Under the pieces are notes generated by a model. It worked only from the letters and a program-made list of their open reading frames with translations, ran no database searches and was not told the origin of the DNA. A DNA stretch of 64,000 bases from Planctomycetaceae bacterium (GTDB lineage Bacteria > Planctomycetota > Phycisphaerae > UBA1845 > UTPLA1): assembly GCA_006969385.1 (NCBI GenBank), contig CP030884.1, positions 3,658,001 to 3,722,000 on the forward strand, given 5' to 3'. Made by a program: the position numbers and the translations under genes. Below are positions 17,251-26,126 of the stretch, piece after piece. The stretch's first letter is position 1; each line of letters starts with the position of its first letter.

Positions 17251-18848
17251 TCCTCCTCAAAGTCATGGCCTGGATGATGGTTACGGAGGATGGCACCTGC
17301 ATCACCGTCGGCCTGATGATTAACCGCGGCGATCTCTCGTGGCCGGTGGGGTTGGTCTGCTGCTACGTCGGCATCGTGTTCGGCGACTTTCTTTTGTGGG
17401 CATTCGGTGCGTTCGTTGCGCGGCGTATGTTGGATCGACCGTGGATGCAACGGCGCTTACCGCCCGAGAAACTCGACAAATACGCCGTTTGGTTTGAGAA
17501 GCGCGGCTGGGCGGCGGTTATCGCCGCGCGCTTTATGCCGGGCACGCGATTTCCGGTATACGTCGCGGCGGGCATGCTGGGGCGGCGCGCGTGGCAGTTT
17601 TTGGTATGGGCATCGATCGCGGCGATTTTTTGGACGCCGCTTTTGGTGGGGTTGGCCGCAATTTTTGGCGAGCCGATTCGCAAGCCGATGGAAGAGTATC
17701 TTGGCTCGGGCTGGTTGGCACTACTGGCGGCGGCGCTGGTCATCTGGCTGACGATCCGCCTCATCTCCAACCTCGTCACCGAACGCGGCCGCGCTCGGCT
17801 TATAGCCCGCACCAGCAAGATATGGCGTTGGGAATTCTGGCCGCCATGGTTGGCTTACTTGCCGTTGGTGCCCTACGTCGGCTATCTGGCGCTGCGTTAT
17901 CGCGGCATCATGACGCCGACCGTCACCGACCCGGGCATTGAGCCCTACGGCGGCATCGTTGGTGAATCGAAGATCGAGATATTGAACAAGCTGCCGTCGG
18001 AGTACGTGCTGGCCGCACGCTTGATTCCCCAAGGCGATATCGATGAACGTCTAAAATGTTTCGATGACATTCTCGCGCGCGAAGCGTGGGACTATCCGCT
18101 GATTATCAAGCCCGACTTCGGTTGTCGCGGCGCGAGCGTGCGCCTGGTGCGCGATCGCGGTCAGGCACGGCAATCTCTAACGGTTGATGTGCCGATGATG
18201 GTGCAGGTATTTCATCCCGGCCCCGGCGAATTGGGCGTGTTTTATTATCGCATGCCGGAAGAGGAGAACGGTCACATCCTCGGCATCACGGAAAAACTCT
18301 TCCCCGAAGTCGTCGGCGATGGTCTCTCGTCGATCGAGCAACTGATTTATCGCCATCCGCGGCTGCGCATGCAAGCCGATACGTTTCTCGAACGCTTGGG
18401 CGCAGACCGCGCGGAGCACGTGTTGAAGACCGGCGAAAGATTGCCGCTCGTGATGGCGGGCAATCATTGCCAAGGAACGCTTTTTCACGACGGCGCGCGT
18501 TTTGTTACGCCGGAGTTCACCGCGAAGATCGATGAGATCGCCAAGGCGTTCGAGGGCTTTTATTTCGGCCGTTTTGATCTGCGTTTTAGCGATGAAGATG
18601 CCGTCAAGGCTGGTCGCGAATTCGCCATTCTCGAACTTAACGGCCTCTCGTCAGAATCGACCAACATTTACGACCCGCGCTGGTCGATCTTGCGCTCGTA
18701 TGGCCTGCTGATGAAACAATGGCGCATCATGTTCGCCATCGGTGCCCAGAATTTGCGGCGCGGCCATAAGAAAGCCCCGATGCGCGACGTGTGGCGGCAT
18801 ATTCGTGCACACCGCAAACGCTGGAACGTGCCGGCATTGGCCGATTGA
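17247..18848 (+). CDS. DedA/VTT membrane domain fused to an ATP-grasp-like domain
   Basis: 533 residues in two parts. Residues 1-200 resemble the DedA (VTT, SNARE-associated) family: GLVCCYVGIVFGDFLLW, then the EKRGWAAVIAARFMPGTRFPVYVAAG segment with the key Arg and Pro of the re-entrant loop. Residues about 300-510 resemble an ATP-grasp ligase: the ATP-binding Lys in YPLIIKPDFGCRGASV, GVFYYRMP, and Mg ligands in FGRFDLRF and AILELNGLSSE. The N-terminus is set by the ATGA overlap at 17247. The fusion suggests modification of a lipid-linked or membrane substrate, which is inference. Confidence 0.8.
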   Translation: MILLKVMAWMMVTEDGTCITVGLMINRGDLSWPVGLVCCYVGIVFGDFLLWAFGAFVARRMLDRPWMQRRLPPEKLDKYAVWFEKRGWAAVIAARFMPGTRFPVYVAAGMLGRRAWQFLVWASIAAIFWTPLLVGLAAIFGEPIRKPMEEYLGSGWLALLAAALVIWLTIRLISNLVTERGRARLIARTSKIWRWEFWPPWLAYLPLVPYVGYLALRYRGIMTPTVTDPGIEPYGGIVGESKIEILNKLPSEYVLAARLIPQGDIDERLKCFDDILAREAWDYPLIIKPDFGCRGASVRLVRDRGQARQSLTVDVPMMVQVFHPGPGELGVFYYRMPEEENGHILGITEKLFPEVVGDGLSSIEQLIYRHPRLRMQADTFLERLGADRAEHVLKTGERLPLVMAGNHCQGTLFHDGARFVTPEFTAKIDEIAKAFEGFYFGRFDLRFSDEDAVKAGREFAILELNGLSSESTNIYDPRWSILRSYGLLMKQWRIMFAIGAQNLRRGHKKAPMRDVWRHIRAHRKRWNVPALAD

Positions 18849-18962
18849 TGCAATTCGCGACAGCCGCCGTCCGTAATGCCGATTTTGCCAGACCGCAGCG
18901 CTGGCATTTCGTACTTACAGTCCTTTATCATGCTGAGCAATTGGGGGATAAAGGAGTTTGCT

Positions 18963-20399
18963 ATGCACCGGTCCCCCCGTCCCCACGCCACCGTCTTTTC
19001 CATCGCAATTTTAACGATCAGTTTGCAGGCATCTGTTGGCGTTGCGCAGACCGTGCTGCCGTCCGGCTTTGAAGAACGCACCATCGTCAGCGGCCTGCAA
19101 GACCCAGCCACGATGGCCTTCGCACCCGATGGTCGGTTGTTTATCGGTGAACGAATTCAAGGCCGGCTGCGCGTGGCCGTGCGCGACCACGGTACCAACA
19201 CCTGGACACTACTGCCCACGCCCTTTGCCACTTTCGATGTGCCGACCGACGGCAACGGCACGCCCATGCGCCATCGCTCATCCGGCATTCGCGGCTTTGC
19301 GTTCGATCCCGATTTTCTCACCAACGGCTACGTGTATGTGTTCTATATGAAAGATCAGCCGCGACACAATCGCGTGGTGCGCATACAGGCGAGCGCTGCC
19401 GATCCGAACGTCGCCGATGTCGGCGAGACCGTGTTGCTGGATATGCCGTTCGCCGCCGGTGATTCGAGCGGCAGTCACACTGGCGGTGCAGTCATCTTCG
19501 GCGACGATGGCATGGTGTATATCACGACCGGCGACGGTTGGAACGGCGGCGCTAACGTGCAGAGTTTGTCGACATTTACGGGCAAGGTGTATCGCATCGC
19601 GCCGGATGGTTCGATCCCGGCCGACAATCCGTTTTACAACACCGCAACCGGCGACCTGCGCGCGATCTATGCGCTGGGCTTGCGCAACCCGTATTCCGCG
19701 TCGCGCCATCCGATCACGGGGCAAATCTACATCAATGATGTGGCCGGGTCGGGAAAAACGGCGATCTACGAGTTGGCCGCCGCCGCCAACTACGGTCACG
19801 ACGGCTACAACGGTATTGGCACCGACACCGATGCGTGGGCGTTTTCGACAGACGGCGGTAGCGACGCCCGCGTGATCAGCGGCGGCGTCTGGGTGCCGGT
19901 AGACTGCGATGTGTTGCCACCGGAGATGGCGGGGAATTACGTAGTCTCGCACTTCGGCTCGAATGGTAACGCGACCGGTTCGATCTCGACGATGGTCTCA
20001 AATGAAATTAGCACCGTGAGCGACTTTGCCACCAACATCGGTGACGGCGGTCGCAAGCCGTTGTATGTCACGGTTGGACCGGAAGGGCATCTCTATTACC
20101 TCGGCTCGAACTACGAAAACGCCGACGGTCGCGTCTATGAGATATACCCAACCGGCTCGACCAGTAGTGACACAAATAACAACTTCATCCCCGATGCCTG
20201 CGACGGCCTACTTGGCGATCTGAATTGCGATGGCATCGTGAATGCGGCGGACATCGCGCCGTTTACGCTGGCGTTGACGGATGCGGCGGCCTACGCAGCG
20301 ACCTATGCAACCTGCGACGCCATGTGGGTGGACTATTCGGGCGATGCCTTACTGGGTGTTGAAGATGTGGCCGGATTCGTTGCGGATTTATTGCAGTAA
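18963..20399 (+). CDS. PQQ-dependent sugar dehydrogenase-type propeller with C-terminal dockerin
   Basis: 478 residues. Signal peptide (about 1-29, to GVAQ), then a glucose/sorbosone dehydrogenase-like beta-propeller: GLQDPATMAFAPDGRLFIGER, GIRGFAFDPDF, DSSGSHTGGAVIFGDDGMVYITTGDG and LRNPYSASRHP. The last 60 residues look like a type I dockerin: GDLNCDGIVNAADIAPF and, after a Cys, VDYSGDALLGVEDVAGFV are the two calcium-loop repeats. The start is chosen at 18963 because aaaggag lies 6 nt before it. Probably secreted. Confidence 0.85.
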   Translation: MHRSPRPHATVFSIAILTISLQASVGVAQTVLPSGFEERTIVSGLQDPATMAFAPDGRLFIGERIQGRLRVAVRDHGTNTWTLLPTPFATFDVPTDGNGTPMRHRSSGIRGFAFDPDFLTNGYVYVFYMKDQPRHNRVVRIQASAADPNVADVGETVLLDMPFAAGDSSGSHTGGAVIFGDDGMVYITTGDGWNGGANVQSLSTFTGKVYRIAPDGSIPADNPFYNTATGDLRAIYALGLRNPYSASRHPITGQIYINDVAGSGKTAIYELAAAANYGHDGYNGIGTDTDAWAFSTDGGSDARVISGGVWVPVDCDVLPPEMAGNYVVSHFGSNGNATGSISTMVSNEISTVSDFATNIGDGGRKPLYVTVGPEGHLYYLGSNYENADGRVYEIYPTGSTSSDTNNNFIPDACDGLLGDLNCDGIVNAADIAPFTLALTDAAAYAATYATCDAMWVDYSGDALLGVEDVAGFVADLLQ

Positions 20400-20468
20400 C
20401 CAACCTGGCATCTTGGGCTGTAGCAAGCGCATGGGGACGGGGAAGTTTCGACAATCTTCCCCTAAAAT

Positions 20469-21803
20469 ATGCTCATGCGAGTGGCCTATCTCACAGCCGG
20501 TGCCGGCGGTATGTATTGCGGTAGCTGCTTGCGCGATAACGCGCTGGCCGGTGCGCTGCGTCGTCGCGGCCACGATGTGCTGCTGATGCCTGTTTATTCG
20601 CCGATTCGCACCGACGAAACCGACGTTAGCGAAAATGGCGTGCTCTACGGCGGCATCAATGTCTATCTGCAATACCGTTGGCCGTGGATCAGTAAGTTGC
20701 CGAATGGGCTAACGAAACTCTTGGATCGCCCGGCCTTGTTACGTCTCGCCATGCGCGGCGCCGGATCTACCGATCCGAAGCTGGCGGCCAATCTGATGCT
20801 CGCGCTGCTCGAGGGTGAAAGCGGTCCGCAAAAAGTCGAACTCGATAAACTGACGGACTATCTGCAACGCGTTGATGCATCGCTAGTGCATTTGCCCAAC
20901 GCCTTTTTCGTTGGGCTGGCATCTGCGATTAAGCGGCGCGTTAACATTCCAGTCGTTTGTACGCTGACGGGTGAAGATATACTGCTCAATACGCTCGACG
21001 AAGCGCAACGGAAGCGCGTGTTGGACCTCCTCCGAAAAAAGGCGCGCGATGTGGATGGCTTCATCGGTGTCACCAAGTACTACGGTAACTACGCCCGCGA
21101 ACACTTTGATGTCGATGTCGATCGATTGCGCCATATACCGTTGGGGATTTCGATTGAGCCGAACCAGCCCAAAGCTATGACTCCGCAGGAAAAGCCGTTC
21201 ACCATTGGCTACTTGGCGCGCATCTGTCCGGAAAAAGGCCTACACAATCTCGTCGATGCGTTTGAAATCTTGTTGGCCGAAGGTCGCGACTGTCGGTTGA
21301 AGATCGCCGGTTATCTCGGCAAGGGCGATCAAGTATATTTTCAACAACTGCGCGCGCGAATCGAGTCGGGTTCGCTTGCGGGTCGCGTGGAATATCTAGG
21401 CGAAGTCGATCGCGCGGGGAAGTTCAAATTCCTGCAGGAGATTGACGTCTTCTCGGTGCCGACCGACTATGCCGAAGCGAAGGGGCTTTACATTTTGGAA
21501 GCGCTCTCGCAGGGCGTGCCTGTCGTGCAGCCCGAGCACGGTTCGTTTCCGGAGTTGGTCGAAGCCAGCGGCGGTGGGCTATTACACCGTCCCGGCGATG
21601 CCCGCGAATTGGCAGCGCGATTGGCTGAGTTGATGGACGACCCCGAAAAGCGACAGCACTTAGGACACACTGGTCGCGAGGCCGTGCATGCGGAGTTCAC
21701 CGACGAGCGCATGGCCGAACGCGTTTGGGATTACTTCACGGAGATTCACGCCAAACACACGGGACGTCCGACCGACGAATCGATGAAAGCAGTTACCACA
21801 TGA
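20469..21803 (+). CDS. GT4-type glycosyltransferase
   Basis: 444 residues of GT-B fold. The N-terminal domain has AGAGGMYCGSCLRDNALAGAL, a loop typical of a glycosyltransferase subgroup. The C-terminal domain has GYLARICPEKGLHNLVDAF and the donor-binding EAKGLYILEALSQGVPVVQPEHGSFPELVEASGGG, whose two glutamates correspond to the EX7E motif. Acceptor and sugar are unknown. Starts at 20469 or 20475. Its stop codon overlaps the start of the ABC ATPase gene, so the two are coupled. Confidence 0.85.
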   Translation: MLMRVAYLTAGAGGMYCGSCLRDNALAGALRRRGHDVLLMPVYSPIRTDETDVSENGVLYGGINVYLQYRWPWISKLPNGLTKLLDRPALLRLAMRGAGSTDPKLAANLMLALLEGESGPQKVELDKLTDYLQRVDASLVHLPNAFFVGLASAIKRRVNIPVVCTLTGEDILLNTLDEAQRKRVLDLLRKKARDVDGFIGVTKYYGNYAREHFDVDVDRLRHIPLGISIEPNQPKAMTPQEKPFTIGYLARICPEKGLHNLVDAFEILLAEGRDCRLKIAGYLGKGDQVYFQQLRARIESGSLAGRVEYLGEVDRAGKFKFLQEIDVFSVPTDYAEAKGLYILEALSQGVPVVQPEHGSFPELVEASGGGLLHRPGDARELAARLAELMDDPEKRQHLGHTGREAVHAEFTDERMAERVWDYFTEIHAKHTGRPTDESMKAVTT

Positions 21804-22486
21804 GCACGTTCACGGCTGCAAACATTCGCAAGCAATACAAGATGGGCGATCAAACGCTCGACGTGTTGACCGACATCAGTTTTGACATTCGAAGCGGTGA
21901 GTCCGTTGCCATCATGGGTCCGTCGGGTTGTGGCAAGAGTACGTTGCTCAACATTCTCGGCGCGTTGGAAAAGCCGGACGGCGGTCAGGTGAAGCTGGGC
22001 GAGACCGATCCGTTTGCGCTCAACGAGCGCGCGGTGGCGCAGTTTCGCAATCGCAACATCGGCTTCATCTTTCAGGAACATCATCTGTTGCCGCAGTGCA
22101 CGGTTCTGGAAAACGTGTTGATACCAACGTTGGTGAATGGTGACCCGCAAGCCGAGGAAGGCCGCGCCCGGGAGTTGCTCGACCGCGTCGGGTTGTCGCA
22201 GCGGATCGAACATCGACCGGCAGAGTTATCCGGCGGCGAGCGGCAGCGGGTTGCCATTGCCCGCGCATTGATCAACGAGCCCGACGTGTTGCTGGCCGAT
22301 GAGCCGACGGGCAATCTTGACGAACAAACCGCCGATGGCATTGCAGATTTGCTGCGCGATGTGCAGCGCGACGCGCAAACGATATTAATCGTCGTCACGC
22401 ACAGCGCGGAGATCGCATCGCGATTCGGCAGGCAATGGCGACTGGCCGAAGGTCGCATGCAGGAGCTAGCTGGCGCGACGAGTTAG
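21800..22486 (+). CDS. ABC transporter ATP-binding protein, LolD/MacB type
   Basis: 228 residues: Walker A GPSGCGKST (about 40-48), Q-loop in IGFIFQEHHLLP, signature LSGGERQRVAIARAL, Walker B VLLADEPTG and the switch VVTHSAE. This is the class of ATPases that works with FtsX/LolC/MacB permeases. The upstream in-frame start at 21725 is ignored since the ATGA overlap at 21800 marks the real start. Its partner is the permease gene at 22654. Confidence 0.92.
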   Translation: MSTFTAANIRKQYKMGDQTLDVLTDISFDIRSGESVAIMGPSGCGKSTLLNILGALEKPDGGQVKLGETDPFALNERAVAQFRNRNIGFIFQEHHLLPQCTVLENVLIPTLVNGDPQAEEGRARELLDRVGLSQRIEHRPAELSGGERQRVAIARALINEPDVLLADEPTGNLDEQTADGIADLLRDVQRDAQTILIVVTHSAEIASRFGRQWRLAEGRMQELAGATS

Positions 22487-22499
22487 CGCTGTGTTCTGC

Positions 22500-22597
22500 G
22501 CTGTGGCACCGGTTTCCAACCGGTGTGAAAAAGGCGCTGTGGCGCCGGTTCTTAACGGGTGTTTGTCGCGCAGTGGCGCCGGTTCTTAACCGGTGTG
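22500..22597. repeat. Three tandem palindromic CCGGTT-AACCGG units
   Basis: Three units, each about 28-30 bp, at 22500-22527, 22534-22562 and 22568-22597, each with a gcgctgtggc(a/g)ccggtt arm and an aaccggtgtg arm (one has aacgggtgt). They match the single unit at 856-885 in the opposite orientation. They lie between the ABC ATPase and its permease and hold no gene. Confidence 0.85.
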
Positions 22598-22653
22598 ACT
22601 CGATAAGTTCTCTGCAGCATTGATTCTCTAACCGGTGAAACAATAAGGAAACC

Positions 22654-25600
22654 GTGAAACGCAACGATCTGGTCAAACGAAGCCTGCTCTATTATCTACG
22701 CGGGCATTTCTTTCTCGCGCTCAGCGCCGCTACTGGCGTGGCCGTGTTGACGGGCGCGCTGATCGTGGGCGACTCGATGCGCGGCAGCTTGCGCGAGCAA
22801 GCGCTAAACCGGCTGGGGCCAGTCTCGATTGCTCTGCAGGCGGGGCGTTACGTCGGTGAGAATTTGCCGCAGCGCATGGCGTTTCCCGACGCTGCCAAGA
22901 TTACTCGCGAGAAAATTGCTGCTAGCATCATGCTCGACGGCGGCATCGAACACGCGACCACACGCGCGCGGTCCAACCGCGTTTCGATCGTCGGTGTCGA
23001 CGATCAGTGGCGCGACTTGTTTCCCGATGCGGCTTCGATCCCATCCAGCGGTAACAACGCGGCTGTTAACGAATCGCTGGCCAGCCAGCTTGGTATCAAA
23101 GCAGGCGACGACGTACTGCTGCGCATCGCCGCCCAATCCGACATTCCCGCCGAATCGCTGCTAGGCCGACCCGAAGCGGCCACGCGCACCGCCCGCTTGC
23201 AGGTGACGAAGATCCTACCCGACGACGGTGTGGGTGGATTCAGTTTAGCGGGCACGCATACGGCACCGTTCAATGTGTTGGTCCCGTTAAGTACGCTGCA
23301 GCGATTGGTCGAGCAGGACGATCGCATCAACACGCTGGTGATTGCGACAGAAGCGGCGAGTGACGCCAACGCGAATGCGATCGATGCCGTGCAGGATGCG
23401 CTCAAGCAAGGCGCAACCCTGCGCGACTACGGCGTGCGAATACGCATCGATGAATCGCGCGGCGTGTTGGCGCTGGAAGCGGATAGTTTGCTGCTGGAAC
23501 CGCCCGTCGAACAGGCCGCGCTCGCCGCCGCAGAATCGCTGCAACTTCGCCAAGTCCCCGTCATCACCTATCTCGCCAACAGCATTTGCAAAGCGCCCTG
23601 CGATAATGAGAACGAAGAGGCGATTCCCTATTCGATGGTCGCGGGAATGGATATCGCCGCGCGTGCGTCCTTCGGTAATGGTGAAGCAGTTGAGTTGACT
23701 GCCGACGACGTCGCTCTCAACCGGTGGGCCGCTGATGAACTGAACGCCAACATCGGCGACGAGATCGAACTCGAATATTACGTCTCCGAACGCTTCGGAG
23801 CGTTACGCACCGAGTCGGCCACGTTCAAGCTCAAGCAGGTCGTTCCCTTGGAAGGCTGGGCCGCCGATCCGAATCTAATGCCCGCGTATCCCGGTATCAG
23901 CGATGCGAAAACGCTGGGCGAATGGGATCCGCCCCCGAGTTACAAGATCGACCTCAGTCGTATTCGAACTCAGGACGAAGCGTATTGGGAAGCACACAAG
24001 GGCACGCCCAAGGCCTTTATCAATATTGAAGCGGCGCAAGGGAGTTTTGTGGGGACGGGTCGGCGCTTCGGCGAACTGACGGCGATTTATTACGCGCCTT
24101 TAGATGGTAAGTCACTGGAAGCAACGCGCGAGGCATTGAGTGCGGCGCTATTGAAGCGACTCGACCCGGAACAGATGGGATTGGTCGTGCGCGACGTACA
24201 CGCGGCGGCGCTTACGTCCGCGACGGGAAGCACCGATTTCAGCGGGCTGTTTATCGCGTTCAGCTTCTTCGCGATTTTTTCGGCGCTCTTGCTCGTGGCC
24301 TTGTCGTTTCGGCTAACCATCGAACGTCGCGCCAAGCAAGTTGGCCTGTTGTATGCCTTGGGATTCGACGCCAAAAGCCTGCGAAAGTTGCTAACAACGG
24401 AAGGTCTATGCGTCGGGGCAATCGGCACCCTCATCGGCATTCCGCTCGGCATCGGCTACGCCTATCTCATGATCGCCGGGTTGCGCACGCTTTGGGCCGC
24501 GGCAGTGCAGGCACCCTTCCTGCGCGTGTTTGTCGAACCGCTCACCATCACCATCGGCATAGTGGGTGGCTTACTAATCACTTGGCTCACGCTGCGCTAC
24601 GCCGTGCGCGGTTTAACGAAGCAGTCACCGCGTGCGCTTTTGGCGGGTCGCGTTGAAGCGGCTGCGGGGCAATCGCGGCAACGCTCGCGGCGCTTTACGT
24701 GGGTTGCTATCGCCATGCTTGTGCTAGGGGCTGGTATCATCGCCGTTGCCATCGCGAGCGAGGCGTTAACCGCCACGATTGCATTTTTCGTTGGCGGGTT
24801 TGCGTTGCTCGCCGCCGGGTTGGCTTTGATGACCGATCGCATCGGGCGCGGTCGCTCCAAACGGGGCGTCTTCGGCAAAGGCATGCGCGGCTTCGCGTCG
24901 GTCGGCGTCGGCAATATCGCGCGCCATCGCGGACGTAGCTTGTCGACGGTCGCGCTTATCGCGTTCGCCACATTCGTCATCATCGCCGTTGGCGCGAGCC
25001 GGCACAGTGCGAGTGGCGACATGCTCGGCAGCGGGGCGGGCGGTTATCGTTTACTCGGGCAGGCGGCGGCACCGATGGTTTACTCGCTGGGGACAAACGA
25101 CGGCCGCGAAAGCCTTGCGCTGTCGCAAGAAACCAATCGCATGCTTGCCGATGCGCAAGTTGCCATGATGCGACGCAAACCCGGCGACGATGCCAGTTGC
25201 TTGAATCTTTACGCCGTTCAGCGCCCCGTCATCCTGGGCGTCGGCGACGCATTCATCGGGCGCGGCGGCTTTACGTTTGCAAGCGCGCTGAGCGGCGACG
25301 ATGCCGAATCCGCCAATCCATGGTTGTTGCTCAATCGCGAGTTTGACGACGACGCTGTCCCGGCAATCGGCGACATGAATACGTTGATGTGGCTGCTCAA
25401 GTTGGGAATCGGCGACGACCTGAAGATAACGGACGACAACGGTAACGAACGTAAGCTACGCATCGTCGGCATGTTGAGCGGCAGCGTATTGCAAAGTCAA
25501 TTGATGATCGCCGAAGATCGATTCACTGAACTGTTCCCCTCGATCAATGGCTATGACACGATGTTGATCGACGTCCAAAAAGATCGAGCCGACCCGCTGA

Positions 25601-26070
25601 CGGCGGCGTTGGAAGAGGATCTTACGGATTACGGTCTGGATATCGAAAGCACGTTGGATATATTGGATCGATACCGTGCAGTTGAGAACACGTATATGAG
25701 CGCGTTCCAGTCGCTCGGCGGGTTGGGTCTGCTGATCGGTACGCTGGGGCTCGGGGCCGTGATGCTGCGTAACGTTAATGAGCGACGCGGCGAGTTGGCC
25801 TTATTGCGGGCGCTCGGCTGTTCCGGAAAGATGCTAGGCGTGATGGTCTTGTCGGAAAATGTCGTGCTGCTGCTCGCTGGTATCGCAATCGGCGCGGTGT
25901 CCGCTCTTGTCGCCACACTACCCAATGCGTTGTCGACGGCGGCGCAAATCGATTGGCCCGCGTTAAGTCTCACGCTGGCCGCCGTTTTGTTGACGGGGCT
26001 GGTCGCTAATATCTTCGCCGTACGCGCCGCACTGCAAGCACGTATCATTGGCGCGCTGCGCAGCGAGTAG
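22654..26070 (+). CDS. Large FtsX-like ABC transporter permease
   Basis: 1138 residues. An N-terminal membrane helix with GALIVGDSMRGSL, then a large exported domain (about 60-520), a first FtsX domain (about 525-660, IFSALLLVALSFRLTIERR and QVGLLYALGFD), two more helices near 680-740, a second exported domain, and a second FtsX domain (about 1015-1130, NERRGELALLRALGCS). GTG start at 22654 with aagga upstream. It is the membrane partner of the ATPase at 21800 and probably moves a lipoprotein or lipid out of the membrane. Confidence 0.88.
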   Translation: MKRNDLVKRSLLYYLRGHFFLALSAATGVAVLTGALIVGDSMRGSLREQALNRLGPVSIALQAGRYVGENLPQRMAFPDAAKITREKIAASIMLDGGIEHATTRARSNRVSIVGVDDQWRDLFPDAASIPSSGNNAAVNESLASQLGIKAGDDVLLRIAAQSDIPAESLLGRPEAATRTARLQVTKILPDDGVGGFSLAGTHTAPFNVLVPLSTLQRLVEQDDRINTLVIATEAASDANANAIDAVQDALKQGATLRDYGVRIRIDESRGVLALEADSLLLEPPVEQAALAAAESLQLRQVPVITYLANSICKAPCDNENEEAIPYSMVAGMDIAARASFGNGEAVELTADDVALNRWAADELNANIGDEIELEYYVSERFGALRTESATFKLKQVVPLEGWAADPNLMPAYPGISDAKTLGEWDPPPSYKIDLSRIRTQDEAYWEAHKGTPKAFINIEAAQGSFVGTGRRFGELTAIYYAPLDGKSLEATREALSAALLKRLDPEQMGLVVRDVHAAALTSATGSTDFSGLFIAFSFFAIFSALLLVALSFRLTIERRAKQVGLLYALGFDAKSLRKLLTTEGLCVGAIGTLIGIPLGIGYAYLMIAGLRTLWAAAVQAPFLRVFVEPLTITIGIVGGLLITWLTLRYAVRGLTKQSPRALLAGRVEAAAGQSRQRSRRFTWVAIAMLVLGAGIIAVAIASEALTATIAFFVGGFALLAAGLALMTDRIGRGRSKRGVFGKGMRGFASVGVGNIARHRGRSLSTVALIAFATFVIIAVGASRHSASGDMLGSGAGGYRLLGQAAAPMVYSLGTNDGRESLALSQETNRMLADAQVAMMRRKPGDDASCLNLYAVQRPVILGVGDAFIGRGGFTFASALSGDDAESANPWLLLNREFDDDAVPAIGDMNTLMWLLKLGIGDDLKITDDNGNERKLRIVGMLSGSVLQSQLMIAEDRFTELFPSINGYDTMLIDVQKDRADPLTAALEEDLTDYGLDIESTLDILDRYRAVENTYMSAFQSLGGLGLLIGTLGLGAVMLRNVNERRGELALLRALGCSGKMLGVMVLSENVVLLLAGIAIGAVSALVATLPNALSTAAQIDWPALSLTLAAVLLTGLVANIFAVRAALQARIIGALRSE

Positions 26071-26126
26071 GCGACGCAGACCCGCGCACGCTACACTCTT
26101 TATTCAATGATGAAAGTGAGTCGACC

